Source of the DNA: Helicobacter burdigaliensis
GTDB lineage: Bacteria; Campylobacterota; Campylobacteria; Campylobacterales; Helicobacteraceae
NCBI RefSeq assembly: GCF_003670295.1
Contig: NZ_QXJG01000005.1
Coordinates: 1 to 64,000, forward strand
Length of the DNA stretch: 64,000 bases
Reading direction: 5' to 3'
Every line of letters begins with the position of its first letter. Within the stretch, counting starts at the first letter, position 1. The notes under the pieces are model-generated. The model ran no database searches, was not told the DNA's origin, and saw nothing but the letters and a program-made list of their open reading frames with translations. Below are positions 9,265-18,948 of this stretch, piece after piece. The translations under genes were made by a program, and so were the position numbers.

Positions 9265-9662
9265 TTTTTCTCCTTTTTAGGATGTAAATAATAAATTTTT
9301 GCGATCCCTCGTTCAAACTCTATATAAATGCGTGTGGGAGGAATGCTTAAAACACTCACAAAATTACCCACTAAATTTGTAGCCTTGCTTCTATCTTCTA
9401 ACTTTATCCCCCACTTAAAAAAGCATTCTAAAATCTCTTCTTTATAGTTTTTTAAAAACTCTTTTTCGCTCTTTGCTTCGTGTAAAATCTCACAATTTTT
9501 ATAGGGACTAAGCCTACTTTTTCTCTCTTGCATAACAGGAGAGAAATAATAATCTTCATTCAAAACCACTCCATCTTTGATAGCTAGACGATAAGAAAAT
9601 ACAAACTCTCTTGCATTTAAAATCCCGCTCACTAGCCACAAAAGACAAAGAAGCTTAAACAT
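9261..9662 (-). CDS. Exported protein of unknown function between gyrA and flgR
   Basis: This 133-aa protein begins with a signal peptide (about 1-17, ending near LNA-RE), so it is likely periplasmic. The mature region is mixed alpha/beta with one cysteine pair-like arrangement (NCEIL, ECFFKW) and a basic C-terminal tail. I know of no function. The position between gyrA and flgR matches the H. pylori order HP0701 (gyrA), HP0702 (hypothetical), HP0703 (flgR), so it is probably the HP0702 counterpart. C. jejuni has flagellar genes flgP/flgQ in the same interval, which makes a motility link possible but unproven. It lies 7 bp after gyrA and overlaps flgR by 4 bp. Confidence 0.75.
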   Translation of the reverse strand: MFKLLCLLWLVSGILNAREFVFSYRLAIKDGVVLNEDYYFSPVMQERKSRLSPYKNCEILHEAKSEKEFLKNYKEEILECFFKWGIKLEDRSKATNLVGNFVSVLSIPPTRIYIEFERGIAKIYYLHPKKEKK

Positions 9663-9669
9663 TACAAAA

Positions 9670-12156
9670 TTACTCTCCTAAAAGCCCTAAATCTTGGCTT
9701 TGCTCTTCTCCCTCTTCCTCATCTTTTTCCTCTTTAGGACATCTAGCAATGGAGACTACCTTTTCTTCAGCTACATTTACGATGATTACTCCGCTTGTAG
9801 CACGCCCTGCTTTTCTTATAGAGTGCATATCTACTCTTATCATCTTGCCGCTTGAAGTTAGCACCATTAAATCCATATTTTCATCTACATTCACCACGCC
9901 CACAAGCTTACCAGTTTTAGGGGTCAGCTTCATAGCTATCACGCCCTTACCACCGCGTTTTGTGATTCTGTATTCGTTTGCTTCTGTGCGTTTTCCGATA
10001 CCCTTTTCACTCACACTTAAAATCTCTTCATTCTCACTAGAAATCACGGTTGCACCGATTACAAAATCTTTAGGCATTTTAAACTTGATAGCCGTTACAC
10101 CCCTTGCAACACGCCCTATTTCTCTAGCATCACTTACTTCAAACCTCACACACATTCCCTCATAAGTAACCACTAAAATCTCTTTTATGCTAGGAGTTAC
10201 TATTTTTGCAGTTACTAGCTCATCATCTTCATCTAAATTTATAGCCTTAACGCCCACACTTCTAATGTTTTTAAACTCACTTAAATTAGTGCGTTTAATA
10301 ATTCCATTACGCGTAAAGAATGCAAGAGATTTATCTTCATTAAAATCTTTTGTAGTAATGGTCGCCATAATCTTTTCATCAGGGGCAAGGTTGATTAAAT
10401 TTACCACCGCTTTGCCTATTGCGGTTCTACTTGCTTCTGGGATTCTATATACTTTTAGCCAATAGAGTTGCCCTTTATTTGTAACAAACATAATCGTATC
10501 ATGCGTATCTGCAACAAAGAAAGATTCAATAAAATCATCATCATGCGTATTTGCAGAAATCTTACCCTTACCACCACGATTTTGCTTTTCATAGGTTCTA
10601 ACTGGCACTCTTTTTACATAGCCCCTATGGCTCATAGTTACCACTACTGGCTCATTTGGAATTAAATCTTCCATATCTATGCTTTCATAATCTTCTTCAA
10701 TAGCGGTTAGTCTTTTAGAACTAAATTTCTCTTTAGATTCTTGAAGTTCTTCTTTGATAATTCCATTAAGCATAGATTCACTTTTTAAAATGGAGCTTAG
10801 ATATTCAATCTCTTTTAATAATTCTTGATACTCATTTTCAATTTTATCTCGCTCTAAGCCTGTTAATCTTTGCAATCTCATGTCCAAAATTGCTTGGGCT
10901 TGAATCTCGCTTAAGCTAAACTTCTCCATTAAGCCACTTTTAGCAACTTTTGGATCACTGCTTGAACGGATTAAAGAAACAATTTCATCGATATTTTCTA
11001 ATGCAATCCTCAAACCCTCTAAAATATGTGCTCTAGCTTTAGCCTTATCTAAATCAAAAATCGTTCTTCTAATCACAACGCTTTTTCTATGGGATAAGAA
11101 CAAATGCAATAATTCCAAAAGCGTGAAGACTTTTGGCTCTTTATTATAAATTGCTAAAAGGATAATCCCAAAAGTGCTTTCCATAGGGGTAGATTTAAAA
11201 AGATGATTAAGCACAATCTCACTCATCGCCTCTCTCTTTAGCTCTATTACAACTCTAATCCCTTCTCTATCTGATTCATCTCTAACCTCTGAAATCCCTT
11301 CAATCACCTTATCTCTTGCGAGTTCGGCTATCTGCTCTACAAGCCTTGCTTTGTTCACTTGATAGGGAATCTCATCAATTACAATAATGTCTTTTGTCTT
11401 GGTTTTTTCAATATGGGTTTTTGCTCTTATTTTAATGCGTCCCCTACCACTTTCATAGGCTTCTCTTATCCCGCTTTTTCCATAGATAATCCCACCTGTT
11501 GGAAAGTCTGGCCCTTCAATAAATTGCATCACTTCATCTAAAGTTGCATTTTTATTATCCACTAGATAAATCAGTGCTTCTAAAATCTCATCGCTTCTAT
11601 GTGGAGGGATATTTGTAGCCATACCCACTGCAATTCCATTAGAACCATTAATGAGCAAGTTTGGCAAACGACTAGGGAGAATATCAGGCTCTTCTGTGGT
11701 ATCATCATAATTTGGGATAAAATCCACGGTATCTTTTTCAATATCTCTTAAAACTTCTTCAGCTGCTTGTGTCATTCTTGCTTCTGTATAACGCATAGCA
11801 GCAGCACTATCTCCATCAATGCTTCCAAAGTTTCCTTGTCCATCTACTAACCCTAAACGCATGGAGAAATCTTGTGCCATTCTAACAAGTGCATCATACA
11901 CCGCTGTATCTCCGTGTGGGTGGTATTTACCGATTACATCACCGACAATTCTAGCAGATTTTAAATGCTTTGCTTTAGCAGTTGCACCAAGCTTTGACAT
12001 CGCATAGAGGATTCTCCTATGCACTGGCTTTAACCCATCTCTAGCATCGGGTAAAGCACGCCCTACAATAACACTCATAGAATAATCAAGATAACTTTCT
12101 TTAATTGAATCTTCAATATTGACATTTTGTATATCTTGGTTTAGTAAATCAGACAT
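9670..12156 (-). CDS. gyrA: DNA gyrase subunit A
   Basis: GyrA is the DNA breakage-reunion subunit of gyrase. The N-terminal winged-helix and tower domain shows the catalytic tyrosine in [10 protein letters not shown] (Tyr123). The quinolone-resistance region reads [10 protein letters not shown], with Thr84 and Asp88 at the positions of E. coli Ser83 and Asp87, as in quinolone-susceptible Campylobacter. The C-terminal beta-pinwheel includes the GyrA-box-like RGGKGKI near residue 540. The length of 828 aa and the acidic tail are normal. It heads the gyrA / small gene / flgR / asd / phosphatase / antiporter series and has its own -10 just upstream. Confidence 0.97.
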   Translation of the reverse strand: MSDLLNQDIQNVNIEDSIKESYLDYSMSVIVGRALPDARDGLKPVHRRILYAMSKLGATAKAKHLKSARIVGDVIGKYHPHGDTAVYDALVRMAQDFSMRLGLVDGQGNFGSIDGDSAAAMRYTEARMTQAAEEVLRDIEKDTVDFIPNYDDTTEEPDILPSRLPNLLINGSNGIAVGMATNIPPHRSDEILEALIYLVDNKNATLDEVMQFIEGPDFPTGGIIYGKSGIREAYESGRGRIKIRAKTHIEKTKTKDIIVIDEIPYQVNKARLVEQIAELARDKVIEGISEVRDESDREGIRVVIELKREAMSEIVLNHLFKSTPMESTFGIILLAIYNKEPKVFTLLELLHLFLSHRKSVVIRRTIFDLDKAKARAHILEGLRIALENIDEIVSLIRSSSDPKVAKSGLMEKFSLSEIQAQAILDMRLQRLTGLERDKIENEYQELLKEIEYLSSILKSESMLNGIIKEELQESKEKFSSKRLTAIEEDYESIDMEDLIPNEPVVVTMSHRGYVKRVPVRTYEKQNRGGKGKISANTHDDDFIESFFVADTHDTIMFVTNKGQLYWLKVYRIPEASRTAIGKAVVNLINLAPDEKIMATITTKDFNEDKSLAFFTRNGIIKRTNLSEFKNIRSVGVKAINLDEDDELVTAKIVTPSIKEILVVTYEGMCVRFEVSDAREIGRVARGVTAIKFKMPKDFVIGATVISSENEEILSVSEKGIGKRTEANEYRITKRGGKGVIAMKLTPKTGKLVGVVNVDENMDLMVLTSSGKMIRVDMHSIRKAGRATSGVIIVNVAEEKVVSIARCPKEEKDEEEGEEQSQDLGLLGE

Positions 12157-12186
12157 TTCTTCCCTTTTATAAAGCTTTATCTATAT

Positions 12187-12194
12187 ATTGTAGC
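12187..12194 (-). promoter_or_regulatory. Probable -10 of gyrA
   Basis: On the minus strand GCTACAAT, a good epsilonproteobacterial -10 with the extended GC step, lies about 31 bp before the gyrA ATG, in the 58-bp gap after the upstream minus-strand gene. Confidence 0.45.
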
Positions 12195-12214
12195 TTTATT
12201 TTACTTTAATCTTG

Positions 12215-12928
12215 CTAATAATTTACCTCACAATAATTTTGAATTTTTGGATAGTCTTCAAAAATAGAGGTTTTTTGTAATCCGCAAATAAAATCTAAAA
12301 TCTCTTTATGCGTTAGAATGCTCGTTTTATTCTCCTTTTGGCTAACAATCCCATAAAATTCATCATTTATAAACATAGGCATTCCTAAAAGCTTACTTTC
12401 TTGCTTTTCTTGCATGGCTTTAAATTCCAAAAAAGTCATCTGCTCTTTTGCAAACTCCAGCCACTCTTGTTCTAAAAAATAATCCAAAACATCTTTGTCT
12501 ATTAATTCCCTATCTAATGGCTTTTTTAAAATATCCAAAAAACGCGTTTGATAGTGCAAGGAGCGAAAATTTTGCTCTGGAAGAGTATTGCAATAAATAT
12601 CTGTAAATTTTATCGGCTCTAAAAGCACCAAACCTGCATAATCATCTAATGCTAAAATTTCTGCATGTGCTAAACAAGCTATGGGTTCATCTTTAGCTTC
12701 ACTCACATACAAAATAATATCCTTAGGATAAGTTATTTTTTCACCCTCTAAATGTAGATTTTGTGAAGCACTCAAAATCAGTCCCTCATTAATAATAACC
12801 CCATAACCACTCTCAAAACGGCTCTCACCAAAATTTGCAATTACTTTAACGCCTTTTTTGATCCAAGAAGGATAATCTTGTGCGTATCCTTGCAAAAATA
12901 AACAAATTAAAAACACAATTCTTATCAT
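12215..12928 (-). CDS. Exported trypsin-like-fold protein lacking catalytic residues
   Basis: A signal peptide (about 1-16) is followed by a domain that reads like a diverged S1-family (trypsin/DegP-type) protease fold. [15 protein letters not shown] (41-55) matches the usual G-x-GVII...ILTNxHV strand pair, and [13 protein letters not shown] (93-105) resembles the D-x-A-LL segment. [17 protein letters not shown] (180-196) sits where the active form has GNSGGP-LFN..G.VVGI. The histidine and serine expected in a protease are missing (SAS for NHV/AAHC; LGMP for NSGGP), so it is probably not a protease and may bind a partner or peptide. The function is unknown and the fold call is mine by eye. 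It is transcribed toward gyrA and is divergent from the peptidyl-prolyl isomerase gene. Confidence 0.65.
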   Translation of the reverse strand: MIRIVFLICLFLQGYAQDYPSWIKKGVKVIANFGESRFESGYGVIINEGLILSASQNLHLEGEKITYPKDIILYVSEAKDEPIACLAHAEILALDDYAGLVLLEPIKFTDIYCNTLPEQNFRSLHYQTRFLDILKKPLDRELIDKDVLDYFLEQEWLEFAKEQMTFLEFKAMQEKQESKLLGMPMFINDEFYGIVSQKENKTSILTHKEILDFICGLQKTSIFEDYPKIQNYCEVNY

Positions 12929-12977
12929 TTCTTAAAGCCTTAAAATTATTTTTAATACTTTTATACTACAATAAATT

Positions 12978-12986
12978 TGCTATAAA
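12978..12986 (+). promoter_or_regulatory. Extended -10 of the peptidyl-prolyl isomerase gene
   Basis: TGCTATAAA lies 28 bp before the ATG at 13015 and is followed by an AAGGA ribosome site. It is the best promoter match in the gap between the two divergent genes. Confidence 0.45.
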
Positions 12987-13014
12987 AATTTTAAATTTTA
13001 AGGACTTTTTAGAA

Positions 13015-13503
13015 ATGGAATTAAAAGAATTCAATCCCACAAAAGAAGAGTTAGAATCTTATGCTTATGCTATCATTAAAACACAAAAGGGTGATATGAA
13101 ATTTGAACTTTTTACAAAAGATGCACCCAATACTGTGGCAAATTTCGCCCACCTAGCCAAAAATGGCTTTTATAATAATCTAAACTTTCATAGAGTAATT
13201 AAAGGATTTGTAGCACAAGGTGGATGTCCTAATGGAGATGGTAGAGGAGGCCCTGGATATAGAATTAAATGTGAGCTAGAAAACAATCCAAACAAACATC
13301 TAAAAGGCACACTTTCTATGGCACATGCAGGAAGAGATACAGGGGGCAGTCAATTTTTCATTTGCTTTGCACCACAACCCCATTTAGATGGAGAACACAC
13401 AACCTTTGGAGCTATCAACAAAGAAGACAAAGAAAGCTTAAAAGTTTTAGATTCTCTTACTCAAGAGGATAAGATTTTAGAGATTATCATTAGCGATAAG
13501 TAA
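13015..13503 (+). CDS. Cyclophilin-type peptidyl-prolyl cis-trans isomerase
   Basis: This is a cyclophilin of 162 aa. I chose the ATG at 13015, which has AAGGA upstream; an in-frame start at 12880 would overlap the divergent gene and has no signal-peptide logic. Recognisable motifs are [31 protein letters not shown] (broken here as [15 protein letters not shown] then [13 protein letters not shown]), with the catalytic Arg in FHRV, the substrate pocket [13 protein letters not shown], and [10 protein letters not shown]. No signal peptide is seen, so it is likely cytosolic. It is flanked by a 12-bp perfect hairpin and appears monocistronic. Confidence 0.93.
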   Translation: MELKEFNPTKEELESYAYAIIKTQKGDMKFELFTKDAPNTVANFAHLAKNGFYNNLNFHRVIKGFVAQGGCPNGDGRGGPGYRIKCELENNPNKHLKGTLSMAHAGRDTGGSQFFICFAPQPHLDGEHTTFGAINKEDKESLKVLDSLTQEDKILEIIISDK

Positions 13504-13509
13504 TATAAC

Positions 13510-13542
13510 TTAGGTTTTCATTAAACTAAGATGAAAACCTAA
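13510..13542 (+). terminator. Hairpin after the cyclophilin gene
   Basis: A perfect 12-bp inverted repeat TTAGGTTTTCAT/ATGAAAACCTAA with a 9-nt loop starts 6 bp after the stop. No long T-run follows, so the terminator efficiency is uncertain, but the stem position is typical. The remaining gap to 13705 is AT-rich, with nothing further that I recognise. Confidence 0.45.
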
Positions 13543-13705
13543 ATCTAAGAAAATATTTTGCATTAGCTAAACAAATTTCATAGTTATTTATTCAATCATT
13601 TCTATAAATCCCTTTTTGATTATTTTTGATACATTTTATTACTAAATATTAAATAAAATCTTCTCGAATGAAACTCCCTCCCATTGCTTTAGCTTCTCAT
13701 AAAAA

Positions 13706-15019
13706 TTATTTTAAATTTTCCAAAGCTTTTTGTATTTCCTCCACATCATCAAAATGTAAAATCTCATCTTTAATGATTTGATAATGCTCATCGCCCTTGC
13801 CAAGCACGAGCAAAACCTCATCTTCTTTTACATCTAAAATCGCTTTTTTAATTGCTTCTCTTCTATCTACTTCTACAAAAATTTGTCTTTTTTCTCTTAA
13901 AGCTTGTGGGATTCCTGCTAAGATCTCTTCAATAATGCTTTGTGGCTCTTCACTGCGTGGATTATCGCTTGTAATATAAATTTTATTTGCATATTTTGCA
14001 GCGACAAACCCCATTTTAGGGCGTTTGCTCCTATCTCTATCGCCACCTGCCCCAAAAACTACTGCTATTTTTTGATGAGCAAAAGATTGAAAAATCTGCT
14101 CCATTCCATCGTGCGTGTGTGCAAAATCCACAATGATAAGTGGCTTTTTAGAAACAATTTGCATTCTTCCTAAAACTCCACCAAAGTTTTCCAAATGCTT
14201 TGTGATTTCACCCAAAGGTGCATTTTCTAAAATTTTCACCGCTGCAAGGGCTGCTAGAGCATTATAAAGATTATGTTTGCCAAAAAGATTTAAATCCAAA
14301 AGCGCTTCTTCTTTGCCATAGAAGATTTGTGCGGTAATGCCATCTTTTAAACTATAAGCTTTCACACTTAAAGTTGCAGGATTTTCAATCCCATAAGTAA
14401 TGCAATTTTGCAAGGCATAACGAGCATTTATTTCATCTTTATTGATAAGTTTTAAGTCATTAGGATTGCTAAAAAAAGAGTTTTTCACATCTCTATAATT
14501 TTGCAAAGTTTTATGATAATCTAAATGATCGCTTGTAATATTTGTAAGTATTCTCAAAGCAAAATCTAGCCCTTCTATCCGCTCTTGCACGATAGAATGG
14601 GAGCTAACCTCCATCACAAAATATTCACAGCCCTCTTTTTTTGCTTCATGGATTGCTGTATAGATTTCCAAAAGCGATGGAGTTGTAAGCCCTTTTTCTC
14701 TTTTTTGCACTTCATTTATAAAAAACCCTCTTGTTCCAAGCAAACCTACTTTATACCCCATATCCAAAAGTATAGAATAAATCATAGCAGCAGTTGTAGT
14801 CTTGCCATTTGTGCCTGTGATTCCTATGATTTTTAGATTCAAATCTAAGTATTTTTTTAAGTCTTGTGGAGTTAAAAACTGCGTAAATCCTCTATCTTTT
14901 GCCTCTTGTAAATATTTTTTTGAAGATTGCGTGATTAAAAATGCACAATCTTTGCGATCGTCTTTAGAATTGTCACTTACAAAGCTAAATTCTTTTGTAT
15001 TTTTAATTTGTATTTTCAT
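13706..15019 (-). CDS. murE: UDP-MurNAc-L-Ala-D-Glu:meso-diaminopimelate ligase
   Basis: MurE adds meso-diaminopimelate to the peptidoglycan precursor. The ATP loop GITGTNGKTTTAAM is at about 66-79. The MurE amino-acid specificity motif DNPR is at 352-355 (SDNPRSEEP), which marks diaminopimelate rather than lysine use, consistent with a Gram-negative wall. GKGDEHYQ near residue 408 is also typical. The length of 437 aa is slightly short because the N-terminal UDP-binding domain is reduced, as in H. pylori. Its start overlaps the upstream gene by 17 bp, in the order nfuA-like, hypothetical, murE seen in H. pylori (HP1492-1494). Confidence 0.94.
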   Translation of the reverse strand: MKIQIKNTKEFSFVSDNSKDDRKDCAFLITQSSKKYLQEAKDRGFTQFLTPQDLKKYLDLNLKIIGITGTNGKTTTAAMIYSILLDMGYKVGLLGTRGFFINEVQKREKGLTTPSLLEIYTAIHEAKKEGCEYFVMEVSSHSIVQERIEGLDFALRILTNITSDHLDYHKTLQNYRDVKNSFFSNPNDLKLINKDEINARYALQNCITYGIENPATLSVKAYSLKDGITAQIFYGKEEALLDLNLFGKHNLYNALAALAAVKILENAPLGEITKHLENFGGVLGRMQIVSKKPLIIVDFAHTHDGMEQIFQSFAHQKIAVVFGAGGDRDRSKRPKMGFVAAKYANKIYITSDNPRSEEPQSIIEEILAGIPQALREKRQIFVEVDRREAIKKAILDVKEDEVLLVLGKGDEHYQIIKDEILHFDDVEEIQKALENLK

Positions 15020-15746
15020 TTTTACTCTCTTGCAAAATCATTTTATAAAGATTCACAAAATCTCTATCATAAAAAATAGAATTTCCAGCACTCTCAAAAT
15101 AGTTTAACGCCACTTCGCTAAAACCATTTTTGAGTAAATCTTTCATAAATTTTAAAAATTCCCTTTTGCTTGTAATGATGATTTTAGAACTAAACATCAA
15201 ATTTGTAAAAGCTTCTCTAAAGCCAAGCTCATCTACTAACCTCCTAAAATCCTCATACATTACACCCTCATTTTGCTCAATTTGGCTATTTTGAAAATTC
15301 TCAAGCACAAAATTTAATTCATAAATGCTTGCATCAAAATTTTCAACCATAGAAGTAATCTGCCTAATAGAACTCGCTTTTTTATCTTTTTTCAAACTTT
15401 GATAATAATCAAAAAGCGCTCTTGCCTCATCTTCATGCACCAAAGCCATATCTGCCAATTTACTATACATTAAGATTTTTTCTAATTCATTTTCCTTAAA
15501 ATCTAAAAAATTCTTAGCCCTAAAGGGTAAAATTTTGGCATTATTTTTGGGGGTTTTTGTATTAAAGTGTGTAATTTTCGGAACTTCTATAAGATTTTTT
15601 AAGGATAAATTTGTTGCAAAACACTTTGCAACAAACTCTGAATGTGCAAAAGAGAAATATTGTAAAGATTTATAATAATCACGCCTCATAAATGCCTCTT
15701 TTGCTTGTTGTTTAAACTCTAAGTAAAGCTCTAAATTATGGGACAT
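15003..15746 (-). CDS. Conserved hypothetical protein (HP1493-like position)
   Basis: This is a 247-aa soluble, mostly helical protein with no signal peptide or membrane segment. The first ~50 residues (EFKQQAKEAFMRRDYYKSLQYFSFA) resemble a single tetratricopeptide-like helix pair. The rest contains further amphipathic helices without catalytic motifs that I recognise. It lies between the NifU-domain gene (11-bp overlap) and murE (17-bp overlap), so all three are translationally coupled. The synteny matches H. pylori HP1493, itself of unknown function. Confidence 0.75.
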   Translation of the reverse strand: MSHNLELYLEFKQQAKEAFMRRDYYKSLQYFSFAHSEFVAKCFATNLSLKNLIEVPKITHFNTKTPKNNAKILPFRAKNFLDFKENELEKILMYSKLADMALVHEDEARALFDYYQSLKKDKKASSIRQITSMVENFDASIYELNFVLENFQNSQIEQNEGVMYEDFRRLVDELGFREAFTNLMFSSKIIITSKREFLKFMKDLLKNGFSEVALNYFESAGNSIFYDRDFVNLYKMILQESKNENTN

Positions 15747-15981
15747 TCACAACCTCAATATCAGGATGAATCTGCGTTTTTAACTCTCTTTCAATGCCTT
15801 GCTTTAAGGTAATAGAACTACTAGGACAGCCCTTACACGCTCCCTCTAATCTCACATAAACCTTTGCATTTTCTATCTTAATCAAAGTAACATTTCCACC
15901 ATCTAAAATAAGAGTAGGACGCACCTTATCCAATACTACTTTCACAGGCTTTTCTAACTCTGCATCGCTAAAGGGAAACAT
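15736..15981 (-). CDS. NifU C-terminal-domain iron-sulfur scaffold protein
   Basis: This 81-aa protein consists of just the NfuA/NifU-type C-terminal domain, with the cluster-binding CxxC in GACKGCPSSSITLKQGIE (about 52-69). Proteins of this type assemble or carry Fe-S clusters for transfer to targets. It lacks the A-type N-terminal domain of E. coli NfuA, as does H. pylori HP1492. It is the first gene of the nfu / hypothetical / murE group and is divergent from the frd operon, whose two Fe-S-rich subunits are plausible clients (inference). Confidence 0.9.
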   Translation of the reverse strand: MFPFSDAELEKPVKVVLDKVRPTLILDGGNVTLIKIENAKVYVRLEGACKGCPSSSITLKQGIERELKTQIHPDIEVVNVP

Positions 15982-16149
15982 TTTCTTTCTTCCTTTCTTA
16001 GTAATATTTTAAAACACACACTCTTTAAGTAAGAGATAATTAGCATAGGATTATACTTCATAATATCTTTATAAAAATAAATATCCTTGAATTTTCTTAG
16101 ATTTAATTTTTATTGAAAGATATTTAAAATAATTTTATCAATTTTATCT

Positions 16150-16155
16150 TATAAT
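16150..16155 (+). promoter_or_regulatory. -10 box of the frd operon
   Basis: TATAAT in an AT-rich context lies about 75 bp upstream of frdC. It leaves a 5' leader with a strong AGGAGGG ribosome site. No anaerobic regulator site could be recognised with confidence. Confidence 0.45.
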
Positions 16156-16230
16156 TTCTCAATGGAAATTAAATGGATTGGCGTTGTGCATTATTGCATT
16201 GCAAGTTTTATTCTACTTTAGGAGGGTTTT

Positions 16231-16962
16231 ATGCAAAATGATGAAGTAGTGATTCAAAGTTATTTAAAAGTAACTTCTGAAAGAAAAAAAAGAAGAAATC
16301 CCGCAAGATGGGATAAATGGCAAAGTATCACGGGTGTGGTTTTGGCTATTTTTATTTTATTCCATATGTGTTTTACATCTTCTATCTTACTTGGAGAAGA
16401 TGCTTTTAATGCAGTCGTAGCATTTTCTGAGGGTGCATTTATTTTTGGCGGGCATGGGCTTCCTTGGCTTACAACAATTGTTGTAGCAGTAATTGGTATT
16501 TTCTTTGTAGCACATGCGTTTTTAGCGATGAGAAAATTCCCAGCAAACTTCCAGCAATTAATGATTTTCAAAACTCATAAATCATTAATGAAGCATTGCG
16601 ATACTACACTTTGGTGGCTTCAGTTCCTTACAGGTTTTATCCTTTTCTTTATGGGAAGTGCGCATCTTTTTACTATTCTTTTTGCTTCTACAAGCATTGA
16701 TGCGATTACTTCAGCTACTCGTTTTGTGCAAGGAAATTTAGCAGAGTTTTATTTAGTTTTACTTATTGTGATGGTTTTACACGCTAGTATTGGTTTATAT
16801 CGCGTTATTATTAAATGGATTCCACTTGAAGCTCCAACAACCGCACAAAGTAACATCAAAAGACGCAATGTAAAAATCGCTGTTTTTACAATCTTCATCG
16901 TATTAGGTGTAATTGCATTTATTGCTGATTTTACTTGGATTGCTCTTGGCAAAAGTTTATAA
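16231..16962 (+). CDS. frdC: Fumarate reductase cytochrome b subunit FrdC
   Basis: FrdC is the di-heme, five-helix membrane anchor of menaquinol:fumarate reductase. The four heme-ligand histidines known in Wolinella (His44, 93, 143, 182) align with His45, His95, His145 and His184 here. The quinol-site Glu66 equivalent is Glu67, in the E-x-x-FIF segment. The Wolinella Glu180, two residues before the last heme ligand and central to the proposed E-pathway for protons, is Val182 here (MVLHASIGLYR instead of VELHGSVGLYR). The length of 243 aa is slightly shorter than usual and the C-terminal tail is reduced. It is first in the frdC-frdA-frdB order typical of epsilonproteobacteria, 12 bp before frdA. 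Confidence 0.93.
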   Translation: MQNDEVVIQSYLKVTSERKKRRNPARWDKWQSITGVVLAIFILFHMCFTSSILLGEDAFNAVVAFSEGAFIFGGHGLPWLTTIVVAVIGIFFVAHAFLAMRKFPANFQQLMIFKTHKSLMKHCDTTLWWLQFLTGFILFFMGSAHLFTILFASTSIDAITSATRFVQGNLAEFYLVLLIVMVLHASIGLYRVIIKWIPLEAPTTAQSNIKRRNVKIAVFTIFIVLGVIAFIADFTWIALGKSL

Positions 16963-16974
16963 GGAGTGTAAGGT

Positions 16975-18948
16975 ATGAAAATAGTATATTGTGATTCATT
17001 GGTTATTGGCGGAGGTTTAGCAGGACTTAGAGCAGCAGTAGCCTGTCAAGAAAAGGGACTTAACACAATCGTTTTAAGCTTAATTCCGGTTAAAAGAAGC
17101 CACTCTGCAGCAGCTCAAGGAGGTATGCAAGCCTCACTAGGAAACTCAAAAATGAGTGATGGAGATAATGAAGATTTGCACTTTGCAGATACCGTTAAAG
17201 GAAGTGATTGGGGTTGTGATCAAAAAGTTGCTAGAATGTTTGTAACCACTGCACCAAAAGCTATTAGACAGCTTGCAGCTTGGGGTGTGCCTTGGACTAG
17301 GATTAAAAAAGGTGATAGAACCGCGGTTATCAACGCACAAAAAACAACAATCACAGAAGAAGACTTTAGACATGGCTTAATCCATTCAAGAGATTTTGGT
17401 GGAACAAAAAAATGGAGAACTTGCTACACAGCGGATGCTACCGGACATACAATGCTTTTTGCAGTGGCAAATGAAGCTCTAAAACATGGAGTTGATATTC
17501 ATGATAGAAAAGAAGCAATCGCAATTATCCATAAAGATGGTAAATGCTATGGCTCCATCGTAAGAGATCTCATCACAGGAGAACTCATAGCTTATGTAGC
17601 CAAAGGAACTTTGATTGCAACAGGTGGATATGGAAGAATCTACAAAGACACTACAAATGCAGTAATTTGTGAGGGCATTGGAACTGCAATCGCATTAGAA
17701 ACTGGTATTGCAAAGCTAGGAAATATGGAAGCTGTGCAATTCCACCCAACTGCACTTTTCCCAAGTGGAATCTTACTTACTGAAGGTTGTAGGGGTGATG
17801 GGGGTATTTTAAGAGATGTAGATGGATATCGCTTTATGCCTGATAAAGAACCAGAGAAAAAAGAGCTAGCAAGTAGAGATGTTGTTTCTCGTAGAATGAT
17901 TGAGCGAATTAGAGAAGGAAAAGGTGTAAAATCTGTATATGGTGAGCATTTATGGCTTGATATTTCAATTCTAGGTAGAAAGCATATTGAAACAAACCTA
18001 AGAGATGTGCAAGAAATTTGCGAATGTTTTGCAGGAATCGATCCAGCTGAAAAGTGGGCTCCAGTGAAGCCAATGCAACACTACTCTATGGGTGGAATTA
18101 GAACCGATTACAGAGGTGAAACTGCGCTAAAAGGATTATTCTCTGCAGGTGAAGCTGCTTGTTGGGATTTACATGGTTTTAACCGCCTAGGTGGAAACTC
18201 CGTATCAGAAGCGGTTGTTAGCGGTATGATTATTGGGGACTATTTTGCTGAAAGTTGCCAAAATGCTTATGCAGATATTGAAACAAAACTTGTTGAAGAG
18301 TTTTTACAAAAAGAGCAAAACTACCTCAATAGCATTTTAGAAAACAATGGCAATGAAAATGTTTTTGAAATCAAAAATAGAATGAAAGAAATTATGGGGG
18401 ATAAGGTTGGAATCTTCCGCGATGGACCACATTTAAAAGAAGCAGTAGATGAGCTTGAATCTCTTTATAAAAGATCTAAAAATATTAGCATCAAAACCAA
18501 AAGACTTTCAGCAAATCCAGAGCTTGAAGAAGCTTACCGCGTGCCAAAAATGCTAAAAATTGCACTATGTGTTGCAAAAGGTGCGCTAGATAGAACAGAA
18601 TCAAGAGGAGCACATAGTAGAGAAGACTATCCAAAAAGAGATGATGTAAATTGGCTTAAACGAACTTTAGCTTCTTGGGAAGATCCAAATCAAACACTTC
18701 CTACACTAACCTATGAGCCATTGGATATTTCTACTATGGAAATTGCACCTGCATTCCGTGGATATGGTGCTAAGGGTATGATTATTGAAAATCCTGAAAG
18801 TCTAAAAAGACAAGAAGAGATTGATAGAATAAGAAGTGAAATGGAAGCACAAGGTAAGGATAGATATGAAATTCAAGAGGCACTAATGCCATTTACTTTA
18901 CAGCCTCAATACAAAGCTAAAAATGAGAGAATAGGAGATAAACAATGA
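16975..18948 (+). CDS. frdA: Fumarate reductase flavoprotein subunit FrdA
   Basis: FrdA is the catalytic FAD subunit that reduces fumarate to succinate on the cytoplasmic side. The Rossmann dinucleotide motif [12 protein letters not shown] is at about 10-21, the covalent-FAD histidine is His43 in [10 protein letters not shown], and the capping-domain/active-site segment includes [11 protein letters not shown] and [10 protein letters not shown]. The C-terminal helical domain carries [14 protein letters not shown]. The length of 657 aa matches the Wolinella protein. The gene overlaps frdB by 4 bp (ATGA), so translation is coupled. Confidence 0.97.
   Translation: MKIVYCDSLVIGGGLAGLRAAVACQEKGLNTIVLSLIPVKRSHSAAAQGGMQASLGNSKMSDGDNEDLHFADTVKGSDWGCDQKVARMFVTTAPKAIRQLAAWGVPWTRIKKGDRTAVINAQKTTITEEDFRHGLIHSRDFGGTKKWRTCYTADATGHTMLFAVANEALKHGVDIHDRKEAIAIIHKDGKCYGSIVRDLITGELIAYVAKGTLIATGGYGRIYKDTTNAVICEGIGTAIALETGIAKLGNMEAVQFHPTALFPSGILLTEGCRGDGGILRDVDGYRFMPDKEPEKKELASRDVVSRRMIERIREGKGVKSVYGEHLWLDISILGRKHIETNLRDVQEICECFAGIDPAEKWAPVKPMQHYSMGGIRTDYRGETALKGLFSAGEAACWDLHGFNRLGGNSVSEAVVSGMIIGDYFAESCQNAYADIETKLVEEFLQKEQNYLNSILENNGNENVFEIKNRMKEIMGDKVGIFRDGPHLKEAVDELESLYKRSKNISIKTKRLSANPELEEAYRVPKMLKIALCVAKGALDRTESRGAHSREDYPKRDDVNWLKRTLASWEDPNQTLPTLTYEPLDISTMEIAPAFRGYGAKGMIIENPESLKRQEEIDRIRSEMEAQGKDRYEIQEALMPFTLQPQYKAKNERIGDKQ

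Noticed and set aside
8882-9280. 132-codon frame on the plus strand opposite flgR
   Set aside because: It lies wholly antisense to flgR, has Ser/Leu/Ile-rich shadow composition and no ribosome site. It is a reflection of the real gene.
12880-13014. N-terminal extension of the cyclophilin as a signal peptide
   Set aside because: The extension overlaps the divergent gene, contains its -10 and ribosome site, and is not a clean signal peptide.
13543-13705. Small RNA or gene between the cyclophilin gene and murE
   Set aside because: Beyond the hairpin just after the cyclophilin gene I see only AT-rich sequence with no promoter-terminator pair or reading frame.
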